Assembly (NCBI RefSeq): GCF_001007875.1
Contig: NZ_CP011412.1
Coordinates: forward strand, 1,674,001-1,738,000
Direction: 5' to 3'
Origin: Sedimenticola thiotaurini
GTDB taxonomy: Bacteria > Pseudomonadota > Gammaproteobacteria > Chromatiales > Chromatiaceae
Length of the DNA stretch: 64,000 bases
Below the pieces are notes generated by a model. That model worked only from the letters and a program-made list of their open reading frames with translations. It searched no databases and was not told the origin of the DNA. The position numbers and the translations under genes were made by a program. This document shows, piece after piece, positions 18,788 through 26,595 of the stretch (its first letter is position 1; each line of letters starts with the position of its first letter).

Positions 18788-19516
18788 ATGAGTCAGTCTC
18801 TGATCATTTCCGATCTCCATCTGTCACACCACCGACCTGCCACCGTGACCCTGTTCCTGCGTTTTCTGCAGGAGCAAGCCCACGGTGACAGTGCTCTGTA
18901 TATTCTGGGGGATCTGTTCGACGCCTGGATAGGCGACGACAACAACCTGCCGCCGGCCCCGGAAGTGATCACCGCATTACGCCGCTTCACCGACCATGGT
19001 GGCAGTCTGTATATAATGCATGGCAATCGGGATTTTCTGCTGGGTGAAGATTTTGCCCGGGCCACCGGCTGCCAACTGCTCCCCGACCCGTTTGTAGTGG
19101 AATTGGGCGGACAGCAGACTCTCCTGATGCATGGAGATCTGCTCTGCAGCGATGACCTGGAGTATCAACAGGCGCGCCAACTGATGCGCAGCCCGGCGTT
19201 TATTGCGGACTTTATCGCCCGGCCAATTGAGGAGCGGGTTCAGCTGGCCGCCGAGTATCGACGGCGCAGCGGAGAAGTGACTTCACTGAAATCGGCCGAC
19301 ATCATGGATGTCAACCAGCAGACCGTGGAACGTTACATGCTGAAACACGGGGTAACCCGCCTCATACACGGGCATACCCACCGTCCGGCATTACATGAGT
19401 TTCAACTGGACGGGGCGACGGCCCAGCGCTATGTGCTGGAGGACTGGCATGAACAGGCCGCCTCCTATCTGTCTATCAAGGCAAACGGGATAATCGAACA
19501 GTGTCCCTTTACCTAA
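18788..19516 (+). CDS. lpxH: UDP-2,3-diacylglucosamine hydrolase
   Basis: A 242-residue calcineurin-like metallophosphoesterase of lipid A biosynthesis. It hydrolyses UDP-2,3-diacylglucosamine to lipid X plus UMP at the inner membrane. The metal-binding motifs are ISDLHLS (Asp9, His11), LGDLFDAWIGDD, HGNRDFLLG, MHGDLLCSDD and HGHTHRPALH, all intact. E. coli LpxH is 240 residues. It is the last gene of the ppiA-ppiB-lpxH run and converges on fliW with only 4 bases between stop codons. Confidence 0.95.
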   Translation: MSQSLIISDLHLSHHRPATVTLFLRFLQEQAHGDSALYILGDLFDAWIGDDNNLPPAPEVITALRRFTDHGGSLYIMHGNRDFLLGEDFARATGCQLLPDPFVVELGGQQTLLMHGDLLCSDDLEYQQARQLMRSPAFIADFIARPIEERVQLAAEYRRRSGEVTSLKSADIMDVNQQTVERYMLKHGVTRLIHGHTHRPALHEFQLDGATAQRYVLEDWHEQAASYLSIKANGIIEQCPFT

Positions 19517-19520
19517 CCCC

Positions 19521-19955
19521 CTAACTTGCCTGGATGGTGATCCGGCGTTCGGCATTGTAGAGCAACTTCTGCAGACCCAGCCGCCGTTCGGCATTGATCA
19601 CCAACGGCGCCATAAAGCTGGCATTGACTGCTCCACCCGGTCGGTTGTCACCCCTTTCCTGACGATAAGCCACCACCAGCAACACCACATCTTCGGGGCG
19701 TTCCAGCTCCAGCAGAGCCTGCTCCTCATCGCTCAGGGTGAACTCATAAAATATGTTCAGGCTTTCCGGCGCCAGCACCGACAAGACCAGATCCGGGTTG
19801 TCGACCGACTCCAGGTAGCCCACCAACGCATCAGCCTGCTGGTGGAAAAGCCGGAAAGCGCGGTCATCTTCGAAACCGGGGATGCCTTGGGGGAAAATGA
19901 TCGGGGTATCGGCACCACCAATCCGGTTTTCTGACTCCGTACTCTCTATCTTCAC
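19521..19955 (-). CDS. fliW: Flagellar assembly factor FliW-like protein
   Basis: A FliW-family protein: PIIFPQGIPGFEDDRAFRLF is the family's N-terminal hallmark, followed by SVDNPDLVLSVLAPESL and a C-terminal VINAERRLGLQKLLY segment. In Bacillus and Campylobacter, FliW binds flagellin and antagonises CsrA, coupling flagellin translation to secretion. I prefer the GTG at 19955 (144 residues), because GGAG lies 5 bases upstream and the length matches known FliW (about 140-150). An in-frame ATG at 20003 would add 16 residues. It lies 82 bases after fimV on the same strand and about 20 kb from fliC. FliW is uncommon in gammaproteobacteria. Confidence 0.82.
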   Translation of the reverse strand: MKIESTESENRIGGADTPIIFPQGIPGFEDDRAFRLFHQQADALVGYLESVDNPDLVLSVLAPESLNIFYEFTLSDEEQALLELERPEDVVLLVVAYRQERGDNRPGGAVNASFMAPLVINAERRLGLQKLLYNAERRITIQAS

Positions 19956-20037
19956 AACCACTCCAACACTTTCAGTTAAATCATCTCCGTTGTCGCCGAT
20001 CATCCTTCTGCCTGATCAGGCGTGCGAGAACCTTTTG

Positions 20038-22146
20038 CTATTTACCCTGGTCCGGGTCTTTCGGATTTTCGTAATCGAGATCCAGGTCAATGGATGGAAT
20101 CTCGTCTTCCACCGGTTCAACTGGCCGACCATTCAGTTCGTCAAATATGGACGGATCGACCTTTTCCGTGGGGATATCCAGTTCATCCAGATCCACATCG
20201 AGATCAAACGGGCTCTGCCCGGACGGAGAACCTTCCGCGAACAAATCCTCCCCCATGTCGGCTCTCTCCGGTGGCAGGGTCATCTCGATGGTATCTTCTC
20301 CCTCTCCACCACTCCAGGCGGGATGATCCGGCACGAGAGGCTGACCCATATCGATCACCTTCTCCCACAGTTCCGGCGCCTGGGTCATCAAAACCGGATA
20401 GACCCGATCCAGATAACGGGAGAAGGATTGCTTGTCACGCCTGAACGCATAGATTTCCAGCAGTTTGGCCTTCAACTCGAAACTGTCGGGATTCTCCTCC
20501 ATCGCTTCCTGAACCAGCGCCTCGGCCTGGCTATAACGACGATAGGCCAGGTAGATGTCCGCCTCCATCAGGATCGAGCCGATATCGTGACTCTTGCCTG
20601 GCGAAGTCTCCGTTTTCTGTTCCATCGACTGCGAAGGGGTGGCCACCTTGGACATGGGCGCTTCAGCCTGTTCAACCGCATCATCCAGTGAGGTTTCCAA
20701 CTTATCTGACGAGGCGTCGACCGGATCGTCTGAATGCTCAAACAGTTTCGGTCCCCGATACGCCTCCTGTCGTTTCCGTCCGCGATTGCTCAACAGAAGC
20801 AGAAGCAGCAGGACGGCGATCACCGCCCCCATCAGTATCATCCAGTACTCGTCCTTCCAGCCCGCTGAATCAGTCGGCTGTTTGGTAACTGGAGCGCTGG
20901 TCGATACATTGCCGGGCGGAGTGGGTTCGGCAGGGACCATGGCGGCGTCGCCAGTGCCCGTTTGTGGCGTGACACCGGTCTGGGCTATCTGCTGACGCAG
21001 TTTTTCCAACTCGGCATCCTTCTCTTCCAATGCCTTTCTGAGGGCCTCTACCTTGGATTCCAGGGCGGCCCGCAGCTCCGTGATATCTTTGTTGATCTCC
21101 TGGACGGCAACCAGTTCCTGCTCCGAATCCTTGATCGCCTCCCGTAGCTTGTCACTCTCACGAGCGGGATACTTCGCTTCGCCCTTCTCCCCCAGTTGCC
21201 AGTTTTCCTCCGGTTCCACCACCCGAAGCTGCTTACGCTCACTGGCGCTCATCTCCTGCTCTGCCTCTCCCGGTGCCGGCGGCTGCGCGGCTTGTGAATC
21301 TCCATCTGCCACCACTGTAGCCTGGGTCCCGGTCGGATCCGCTACCACTTCCGACTGGACAGGCCGGGGATCTGGTTTCCTATCCATGGGAGCGGGTGAA
21401 GGGGCGGCGGCCGTGGCGCGCCCCTTACGCCAGGCAGCCATCTGCTCCTTGATTGCGACCCGCGCCCCCGCTTCACTGATCGCAGCGATCTCTTCAGGCG
21501 TCGGAATGCGCAGCAACGCCCCCTTTTTCAAGAAATTGATATTACCCTGCCGGAACGCATCGGGATTGGCCCGCAGTAGTCCGATCATGGCCCGGTTGCG
21601 AGAGATCCCGGCATCTGAAAACACCTTACCGGCGATCACCCACAAGGTCTCACTGCGCTGAACCGGTCCATAGGTGGTCGTTACGGCCGCTGAGTCTGCC
21701 TCTGGTGCGGGTGACTGTACCGGTTGAGTCGCAACCGATTCGGTCCTGGGTGGCCGGTAAGTCGGGGGGTCCAACAGGATGGTGAACTCCCGCACCAGGT
21801 TACCCTGGGGCCAACTGACCTCAAGCAGGAAATCGAGAAACGGTTCCCGCACGGCATCCCGCGTACTCACCTGAATATAGGGCGAGCCGTGCTCCGGAAT
21901 GACCGGTTTGAAACGTAATTTGGAGAGCAGATAGGGCCTGGCCACGCCGGCCCGATTGAAAATCTCGGGTCCGGCCAGCTTGACCCGGATATCCTCGACA
22001 GCCGTCTGATCAACCGATATCAGTTCCACCCTGGCGTTCAGGGGTTCATTAAGGGCCGACTCGACCCGGACACCACCCAATCCCAAGGCAAATACCGAAG
22101 CCGACGGCATCAGCAGCAGAAGTAGTACATGTGATTTTCTGAACAT
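20038..22146 (-). CDS. fimV: Pilus/polar-organising protein FimV
   Basis: A 702-residue FimV-type protein. It has a signal peptide (LLLLLMPSASVFA), the FimV N-terminal domain (GGVRVESALNEPLNARVEL and the LLEVSWPQGNLVREFT segment), a LysM-like peptidoglycan-binding region (VQRSETLWVIAGKVF to RIPTPEEI, about residues 185-245), a coiled coil (about 330-395), one membrane helix (ILMGAVIAVLLLLLLLS near 435) and a cytoplasmic TPR-like part (about 530-600). The tail is acidic (repeated DLDLD-type residues). The short C-terminal domain typical of many FimV/TspA proteins is not visible. FimV places polar pili, flagella and signalling proteins at the cell pole. Confidence 0.88.
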   Translation of the reverse strand: MFRKSHVLLLLLMPSASVFALGLGGVRVESALNEPLNARVELISVDQTAVEDIRVKLAGPEIFNRAGVARPYLLSKLRFKPVIPEHGSPYIQVSTRDAVREPFLDFLLEVSWPQGNLVREFTILLDPPTYRPPRTESVATQPVQSPAPEADSAAVTTTYGPVQRSETLWVIAGKVFSDAGISRNRAMIGLLRANPDAFRQGNINFLKKGALLRIPTPEEIAAISEAGARVAIKEQMAAWRKGRATAAAPSPAPMDRKPDPRPVQSEVVADPTGTQATVVADGDSQAAQPPAPGEAEQEMSASERKQLRVVEPEENWQLGEKGEAKYPARESDKLREAIKDSEQELVAVQEINKDITELRAALESKVEALRKALEEKDAELEKLRQQIAQTGVTPQTGTGDAAMVPAEPTPPGNVSTSAPVTKQPTDSAGWKDEYWMILMGAVIAVLLLLLLLSNRGRKRQEAYRGPKLFEHSDDPVDASSDKLETSLDDAVEQAEAPMSKVATPSQSMEQKTETSPGKSHDIGSILMEADIYLAYRRYSQAEALVQEAMEENPDSFELKAKLLEIYAFRRDKQSFSRYLDRVYPVLMTQAPELWEKVIDMGQPLVPDHPAWSGGEGEDTIEMTLPPERADMGEDLFAEGSPSGQSPFDLDVDLDELDIPTEKVDPSIFDELNGRPVEPVEDEIPSIDLDLDYENPKDPDQGK

Positions 22147-22322
22147 TATTTTAGTGGGATTTCAGCCAAATCCATTTCCCGGTTGATGCAGCAATGGTCC
22201 CGCCCCGGACGATCGCGTGAAAACAATACATTCGCGCCAATATAAAACAATAAGTTAACGACGTCACTTAAATCCATATATAAATCGGCAACATGGCCCA
22301 CTTCTTTACCTTCGTCTCATTA

Positions 22323-23087
22323 TTATTTTGATTCCATCAGCCGTAGCATGTCGTTGTAGGTGGCATAGTTGGCATAGGCGAGTATCGGCAGCACCACCAG
22401 CAACAGCGGCAAGGCAAACAGTACGGTAAAGAAGGTCAAGCCCCCCAGAACTGCAGCCCAGAAAAACATCAAGCGGGAGTGCCGGGTAACGGTTTTGACA
22501 CTGAACGAAACAGCATCCACCAATCCGCACTGTTTCTGCACAGCGTAAGGGATGGAAAACACGGTGATGCAGAAAGTGATAAAGCTGAGCACAAAACCCA
22601 GTAGGCTGACAAATACCAGAAATGCCGCCACATCGGCACGCAACGCCGGGTCGGTCCCGAATGCGGTCAGAGAAGTGGGTACAAAGTCGAAATAGACGCT
22701 ATAGATGATTAGCGCATCGGTAATCCAGATCAGATAGATCACCAGTGATACCAGACCCAGCACCATAATGGCGAGCGGGCACTCCCGGACTCCATCCAGA
22801 ATATCTGCAAAACCGGGCTTATCGCCACGCTGAATCACTTCTGCCAGATGATAATAGACCGCGACCAGGCCAGGCACCACGATCAGAAATCCACCCGCAG
22901 CGATAAAATAGACGATACTGAAGCCCTGGTGCAGCAACACTGTACCCACTGCCAGGCCAATCAGTAAAAAAAGTGCAGCATAGGTAATATTTAGAAGTGC
23001 CGCCTGCTTAAAGAGTTGCCAACCGCGTGACAGCCACTCCCAGGTAACCATAAACATCATCTTTTCCCGCATGATATTGGCACTCAT
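22323..23087 (-). CDS. DUF2189-like integral membrane protein
   Basis: A 254-residue polytopic membrane protein with about six hydrophobic helices and few charged loops (WLSRGWQLFKQAALLNITYA at the N-terminus, then FIAAGGFLIVVPGL, AIMVLGLVSLVIYLIW, FLVFVSLLGFVLSFITFCI and a C-terminal LPLLLVVLPILAYANYATY). This pattern fits the DUF2189 family, whose function is unknown. It stands alone on the minus strand. A GGAG site precedes the ATG. The family assignment is by pattern only. Confidence 0.65.
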   Translation of the reverse strand: MSANIMREKMMFMVTWEWLSRGWQLFKQAALLNITYAALFLLIGLAVGTVLLHQGFSIVYFIAAGGFLIVVPGLVAVYYHLAEVIQRGDKPGFADILDGVRECPLAIMVLGLVSLVIYLIWITDALIIYSVYFDFVPTSLTAFGTDPALRADVAAFLVFVSLLGFVLSFITFCITVFSIPYAVQKQCGLVDAVSFSVKTVTRHSRLMFFWAAVLGGLTFFTVLFALPLLLVVLPILAYANYATYNDMLRLMESK

Positions 23088-23266
23088 CGAAACTCCTACT
23101 CCCCTAACCCGATCCAGGCTCAGTTCAATTCATCACACTCCTGCAACAACCCCGGCCTGTCAGGATATAACCCGACAATCCAGCGGTTCATCGACAAAAG
23201 AACCGGTAGTTTCACCCCCTCTGGCACAGCTGACGATAAACCGGCCAGAAAACCGGGGAGAACCGG

Positions 23267-23527
23267 CTAATTAATATCAGACTTATCGGCATTAAGCGGA
23301 CCTGACTTAATACGCAGATCCGGAATATCGACACGTCCAATCACATGCAAAACGATGCCGACACCAATAAAGAACACAACTGCTGCCGCAAAACTGGCCA
23401 CTACCGGATGATCCCGGCCCAACTCACCGAAGTAATATATTGAGGCCAACAGACAGCAAATGGCGGCACAATAAGAGACAATCGCCACAAAGAAAGATAT
23501 TTTTTGCGACATTCGCGTTTGTTTCAC
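23267..23527 (-). CDS. Small two-helix membrane protein
   Basis: An 86-residue protein with two transmembrane helices (about residues 8-30, FFVAIVSYCAAICCLLASIY, and 42-62, VASFAAAVVFFIGVGIVLHV) and a short hydrophilic C-terminus (RVDIPDLRIKSGPLNADK). The start is GTG at 23527, supported by GGAGG about 6 bases upstream; an ATG five codons later is the alternative. I do not recognise a family. It lies upstream of, and on the same strand as, the DUF2189-like gene, 179 bases away. Confidence 0.6.
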   Translation of the reverse strand: MKQTRMSQKISFFVAIVSYCAAICCLLASIYYFGELGRDHPVVASFAAAVVFFIGVGIVLHVIGRVDIPDLRIKSGPLNADKSDIN

Positions 23528-23724
23528 CTGCCACCTCCAGAAAAACCCGATTTTAAATGCAGGTTACGCTATTAGCCGTTAGCTGACCAATGCTATTGCC
23601 ACAATCACCCGGCACACCTTTTCCCGATGGGCTGAAAGCGGAATTATCTTGCCAATGATCAGAAGATTAGTTTATTTTGAACTGATGTACCTGGGCCCTA
23701 TAGATTCAGATAATCCGGCGAACC

Positions 23725-24255
23725 ATGGCAACTGACAAACAGATGACTCTGCAGATCTCGACCCGACAGATCGACCAGTACTGCGCTGAAATCTGTGCTG
23801 GCAGCGCCAATACCAGTCGCAAGCATTCGGCGCTGATCGCACTGGAAGGGTTTATTGTCCGGCACACAACAACCGACAAGTACTCCGAGCTGTTCAACCA
23901 GGTTGTGGACACTATTCAACGGTACGCCGAGCAGACCCGCGCCGAACTATTAAGCGAATATGCGGACAAACTTTTAATCGCATTGGCAGACAGGGACCGG
24001 ACGGGCCTGGCCATGATCCATCAGTCGGTATCCCGGAATGGATTCGATCAACTGCTGGATCAGGCATTGCCCAAGTTACCCCGGAACCAGCAGCCCGGAT
24101 TAAAACAGTGGAGTGATCGCTGGCTCCTCGATGCCGAATCGAAAGCACGTTTGGCCAGCGGCTATCCGGATGCGTTTAATTTCAAGGATGCCGGGGTTCC
24201 GATTGACGAATACCGGGCAATGACCGAACTAAAGAGAAAACTGACACGATTATGA
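23725..24255 (+). CDS. Hypothetical cytosolic protein
   Basis: A 176-residue soluble protein that appears mostly helical, with no signal peptide, membrane segment or recognised motif. Its stop codon overlaps the start of the next gene (ATGA overlap at 24252-24255), so the two are translationally coupled. The partner is an exported thioredoxin-fold protein, which suggests a related role, but nothing in the sequence shows what it does. The ATG at 23725 lacks a strong ribosome-binding site; a Met six codons later is possible. Confidence 0.6.
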   Translation: MATDKQMTLQISTRQIDQYCAEICAGSANTSRKHSALIALEGFIVRHTTTDKYSELFNQVVDTIQRYAEQTRAELLSEYADKLLIALADRDRTGLAMIHQSVSRNGFDQLLDQALPKLPRNQQPGLKQWSDRWLLDAESKARLASGYPDAFNFKDAGVPIDEYRAMTELKRKLTRL

Positions 24256-24740
24256 AATATCTACTCCCCAGCCTGCTGCTCCTGATCTCTTCGTCCCTGC
24301 TGGCAGAAGAGACAAACGCCCTTCCAGTCTCGATCACAACAGCCACTGACCTGAGCAGCGATGGAAAAAAGGCGCTGGAAGAGAACCGGGCCATACTGTT
24401 GCTGATATCGCAGGATCACTGCAGCTACTGCATGCAGATCAAACGTGAAGTGATCGCTCCGATGATACTTAGTGGCGACTATAAAGACACACTTCTAATT
24501 CGTGAAATAGCTATCGACAGGGCCGAAACCCTCATCGATTTCAAGGGTGTGGAAAAGGATAACTCCAAGTTCGCCTATGAATATAACGTGGCAGTCACCC
24601 CGACCCTGCTGTTCCTCAGCGGAGAAGGCAAAGAAGTGATCGAGCAGATGGTGGGCATGCAGACACCGGATATGTACTACTTCTATGTCGACCAGTCAGT
24701 ACAGGCAGCCATCCGGGCTGTTAACCAGTCTGGACAGTGA
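24252..24740 (+). CDS. Periplasmic thioredoxin-fold protein
   Basis: A 162-residue exported protein with a signal peptide (KYLLPSLLLLISSSLLA, cleavage about residue 18). A thioredoxin-like domain follows, with the redox motif HCSYCMQIKREVIAPM (CxxC near residues 57-60) and cis-proline AVTPTLLFL near 117. This is the pattern of DsbD-gamma/SoxW-like periplasmic reductases. The likely role is thiol-disulfide exchange on a periplasmic or cytochrome substrate. It starts within the stop codon of the preceding unknown gene and is followed 13 bases later by another exported protein. Confidence 0.8.
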   Translation: MKYLLPSLLLLISSSLLAEETNALPVSITTATDLSSDGKKALEENRAILLLISQDHCSYCMQIKREVIAPMILSGDYKDTLLIREIAIDRAETLIDFKGVEKDNSKFAYEYNVAVTPTLLFLSGEGKEVIEQMVGMQTPDMYYFYVDQSVQAAIRAVNQSGQ

Positions 24741-24753
24741 ACTGTAAAAAGAG

Positions 24754-25206
24754 ATGAAGTGCATAGCGAACAGTATTCGCATCCTGCTCTTCACCTTGCT
24801 CTGCCCTGTCCAGGCGTCCCACAGCCAAACCACGGTAACGGATACAACGGGATCGGGTTCCGCCTGTGTCATTGCGAAAAAGCTGGGGGACTCCATTGCC
24901 ATTGAATGGGTACTGGGAGAACCTTCGGCAACCGATGCCATTAACCGCGCCAAACAGGCATTAAGGACAAGGGGATATGAAGATCTGTTCCCCCAATCAA
25001 GCAGTAGTGATGCACATGGCTGGATGGTCATTATCAAAACCCAATACCAAACCTATACCGGCAGGGAGCGCACCAGTTACGGCTGCGGCTTCAGCACACA
25101 GTCGCCAGCGCAGGCGGAAAACAACGCACGGAACAATCTTCGTGCCTACTCCTGGGGCTGGAAAGAGAGCCTGGGTTACCAGGTGATAGAAAGCCGCCAA
25201 TACTGA
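24754..25206 (+). CDS. Secreted protein of unknown function
   Basis: A 150-residue protein with an N-terminal hydrophobic signal (SIRILLFTLLCPVQASHS). The mature part carries two cysteines (SACVIAKK and YGCGFST) and a C-terminal segment rich in Gln/Ala/Asn (SPAQAENNARNNLRAYSWGW). It lies 13 bases after the periplasmic thioredoxin-fold gene, so its cysteines could be a substrate of that protein; this is inference. I do not recognise a family. Confidence 0.6.
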   Translation: MKCIANSIRILLFTLLCPVQASHSQTTVTDTTGSGSACVIAKKLGDSIAIEWVLGEPSATDAINRAKQALRTRGYEDLFPQSSSSDAHGWMVIIKTQYQTYTGRERTSYGCGFSTQSPAQAENNARNNLRAYSWGWKESLGYQVIESRQY

Positions 25207-25291
25207 CTATCTGGCTGATACCAGCTAACGTCCGCGCCAACAATACCCGCGGACATCATATAAAACTGATAATTGTTAGGGAGATATAACC

Positions 25292-25846
25292 ATGCACAAG
25301 CATTTGATCGTGACACTACTTGCCACCACCCTGTCGGGAGTCGCCACGGCCGGCGAACTGGATACGGAAGCCCGTGGCCTGGTCAAGGAGTTTGGATCAA
25401 CCCTCAAAGGACAACTGGTCGGTGCCATGAAAGAGGGTGGACCCGTCCATGCAATCAAATTCTGCAATCTCAGCGCCCCGGGCATTGCAGCTGATGTAGC
25501 TGCCGCATCCCACTGGGAAGTGGGCAGAACCAGCCTGAAACTTCGTTCAGAAGCCAATGCGCCTGACCAATGGGAACTTAAAGTACTGGAACAGTTTGAG
25601 GCACAAAAGGCCGCTGGTACCGATCCACAGAAGCTGGAATACTCCGAGGTTATTGAGCAGGACGGTAAAAAGCGCTTTCGCTACATGAAAGCTATTCCTA
25701 CCCAGGAAGCCTGCCTGAAGTGCCACGGTTCCACCTTGGCACCTGAAGTCGAGGCAAAACTGGATGAGCTCTATCCGAACGATAAAGCAAGGGGATTCAG
25801 TGAAGGAGATATCCGTGGCGCCTTTACCCTGAGCAAACCGCTCTGA
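25292..25846 (+). CDS. Tll0287-like (DUF3365) c-type heme protein
   Basis: A 184-residue exported protein. It has a signal peptide (LIVTLLATTLSGVATA), then a Tll0287-like/DUF3365 domain with AIKFCNLSAPGIAADVA near the start, a WELKVLEQFEAQKA helix and, near residue 146, the heme c attachment motif CLKCHG. The family is a PAS-like heme sensor or electron-carrier fold; here it is free-standing without a kinase. A good ribosome-binding site (AGGGAGAT) precedes the ATG. It is the fourth gene of a same-strand run that includes a periplasmic thioredoxin-fold protein. The redox role is inferred. Confidence 0.82.
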   Translation: MHKHLIVTLLATTLSGVATAGELDTEARGLVKEFGSTLKGQLVGAMKEGGPVHAIKFCNLSAPGIAADVAAASHWEVGRTSLKLRSEANAPDQWELKVLEQFEAQKAAGTDPQKLEYSEVIEQDGKKRFRYMKAIPTQEACLKCHGSTLAPEVEAKLDELYPNDKARGFSEGDIRGAFTLSKPL

Positions 25847-25860
25847 TACCCACCCCAAAC

Positions 25861-25889
25861 CCACTCAGGGGCACCAAGCCCCTGGGTGG
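25861..25889 (+). terminator. Hairpin downstream of the heme-protein gene
   Basis: CCACTCAGGGGC pairs with GCCCCTGGGTGG around a 5-base loop, with one T-G wobble, 14 bases after the stop codon. A pyrimidine-rich but not T-only stretch follows, so this is a probable terminator. Confidence 0.55.
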
Positions 25890-25985
25890 CTCCTCATTTC
25901 ACTCTATGCGATTTCAACCCGGCTGGGGTTATACTCACCATTCATACAGGGATATTTGCACAACCAGCAGAGGAAACTCGGCAAA

Positions 25986-26555
25986 ATGGCAATCCAAAGC
26001 TACGATATCTTTTTTTCCGGCAAAATACTGGATGGCGTCGATCCCGCTGAAGTGAAGCGGAATCTCGCCAAAATCTTCGGCATGGAGAGCGAACAGCTGG
26101 AACTCCTGTTTGCCGGGAACCCGGTGAAGGTGAAAGGTGGTGTAGACCAGGAGACCGCTATCAAGTACCGGGTCGCCTTCAGGAACGCCGGTGCACTGGT
26201 TGACATCCAAACCACAGGCTCGACGGCAGGAGCGAAAAAAACCGCCCCAGCCACCTCCAGCACACAGGGCGCCGCCTCTGGTGGAATGACACTGCTGCCA
26301 CCCAATACCGGCAGCCTGATAGATTGCGCGCCAAAAATCGAACCCGCCCCAGTGCCGGATACCAGCCGGTTGTCCCTGGCTACCCCGGGCACCCTGCTGG
26401 ATGAGACGCCGCCGCCCGAGGCGGAACCTATCGACACCAGTTACCTGGAACTGGCTCCGGCCAACAGTGGTTCACTGGAGGAGTACCAGATCAGAAAGGA
26501 GCCGGCGCCACTGCCGGATATCAGTCAACTATCGATCATGGATGATAAAAACTGA
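25986..26555 (+). CDS. Conserved hypothetical protein with C-terminal repeats
   Basis: A 189-residue protein in two parts. Residues 1-75 form a compact domain (YDIFFSGKILDGVDP, RNLAKIFGMESEQLELLF, KYRVAFRNAGA) that I have seen at the N-terminus of various gammaproteobacterial membrane and unknown proteins. Residues 90-189 are Pro/Ala/Ser-rich and low complexity, and contain an imperfect tandem repeat: TGSLIDCAPKIEPAPVPDTS and SGSLEEYQIRKEPAPLPDIS. The ATG at 25986 has a GAGGA site; a TTG at 25956 is less likely. No function is known. Confidence 0.65.
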   Translation: MAIQSYDIFFSGKILDGVDPAEVKRNLAKIFGMESEQLELLFAGNPVKVKGGVDQETAIKYRVAFRNAGALVDIQTTGSTAGAKKTAPATSSTQGAASGGMTLLPPNTGSLIDCAPKIEPAPVPDTSRLSLATPGTLLDETPPPEAEPIDTSYLELAPANSGSLEEYQIRKEPAPLPDISQLSIMDDKN

Positions 26556-26595
26556 ACTGCCGGCCAATCCAGCAAACCAATCGGATACTCTCCAC

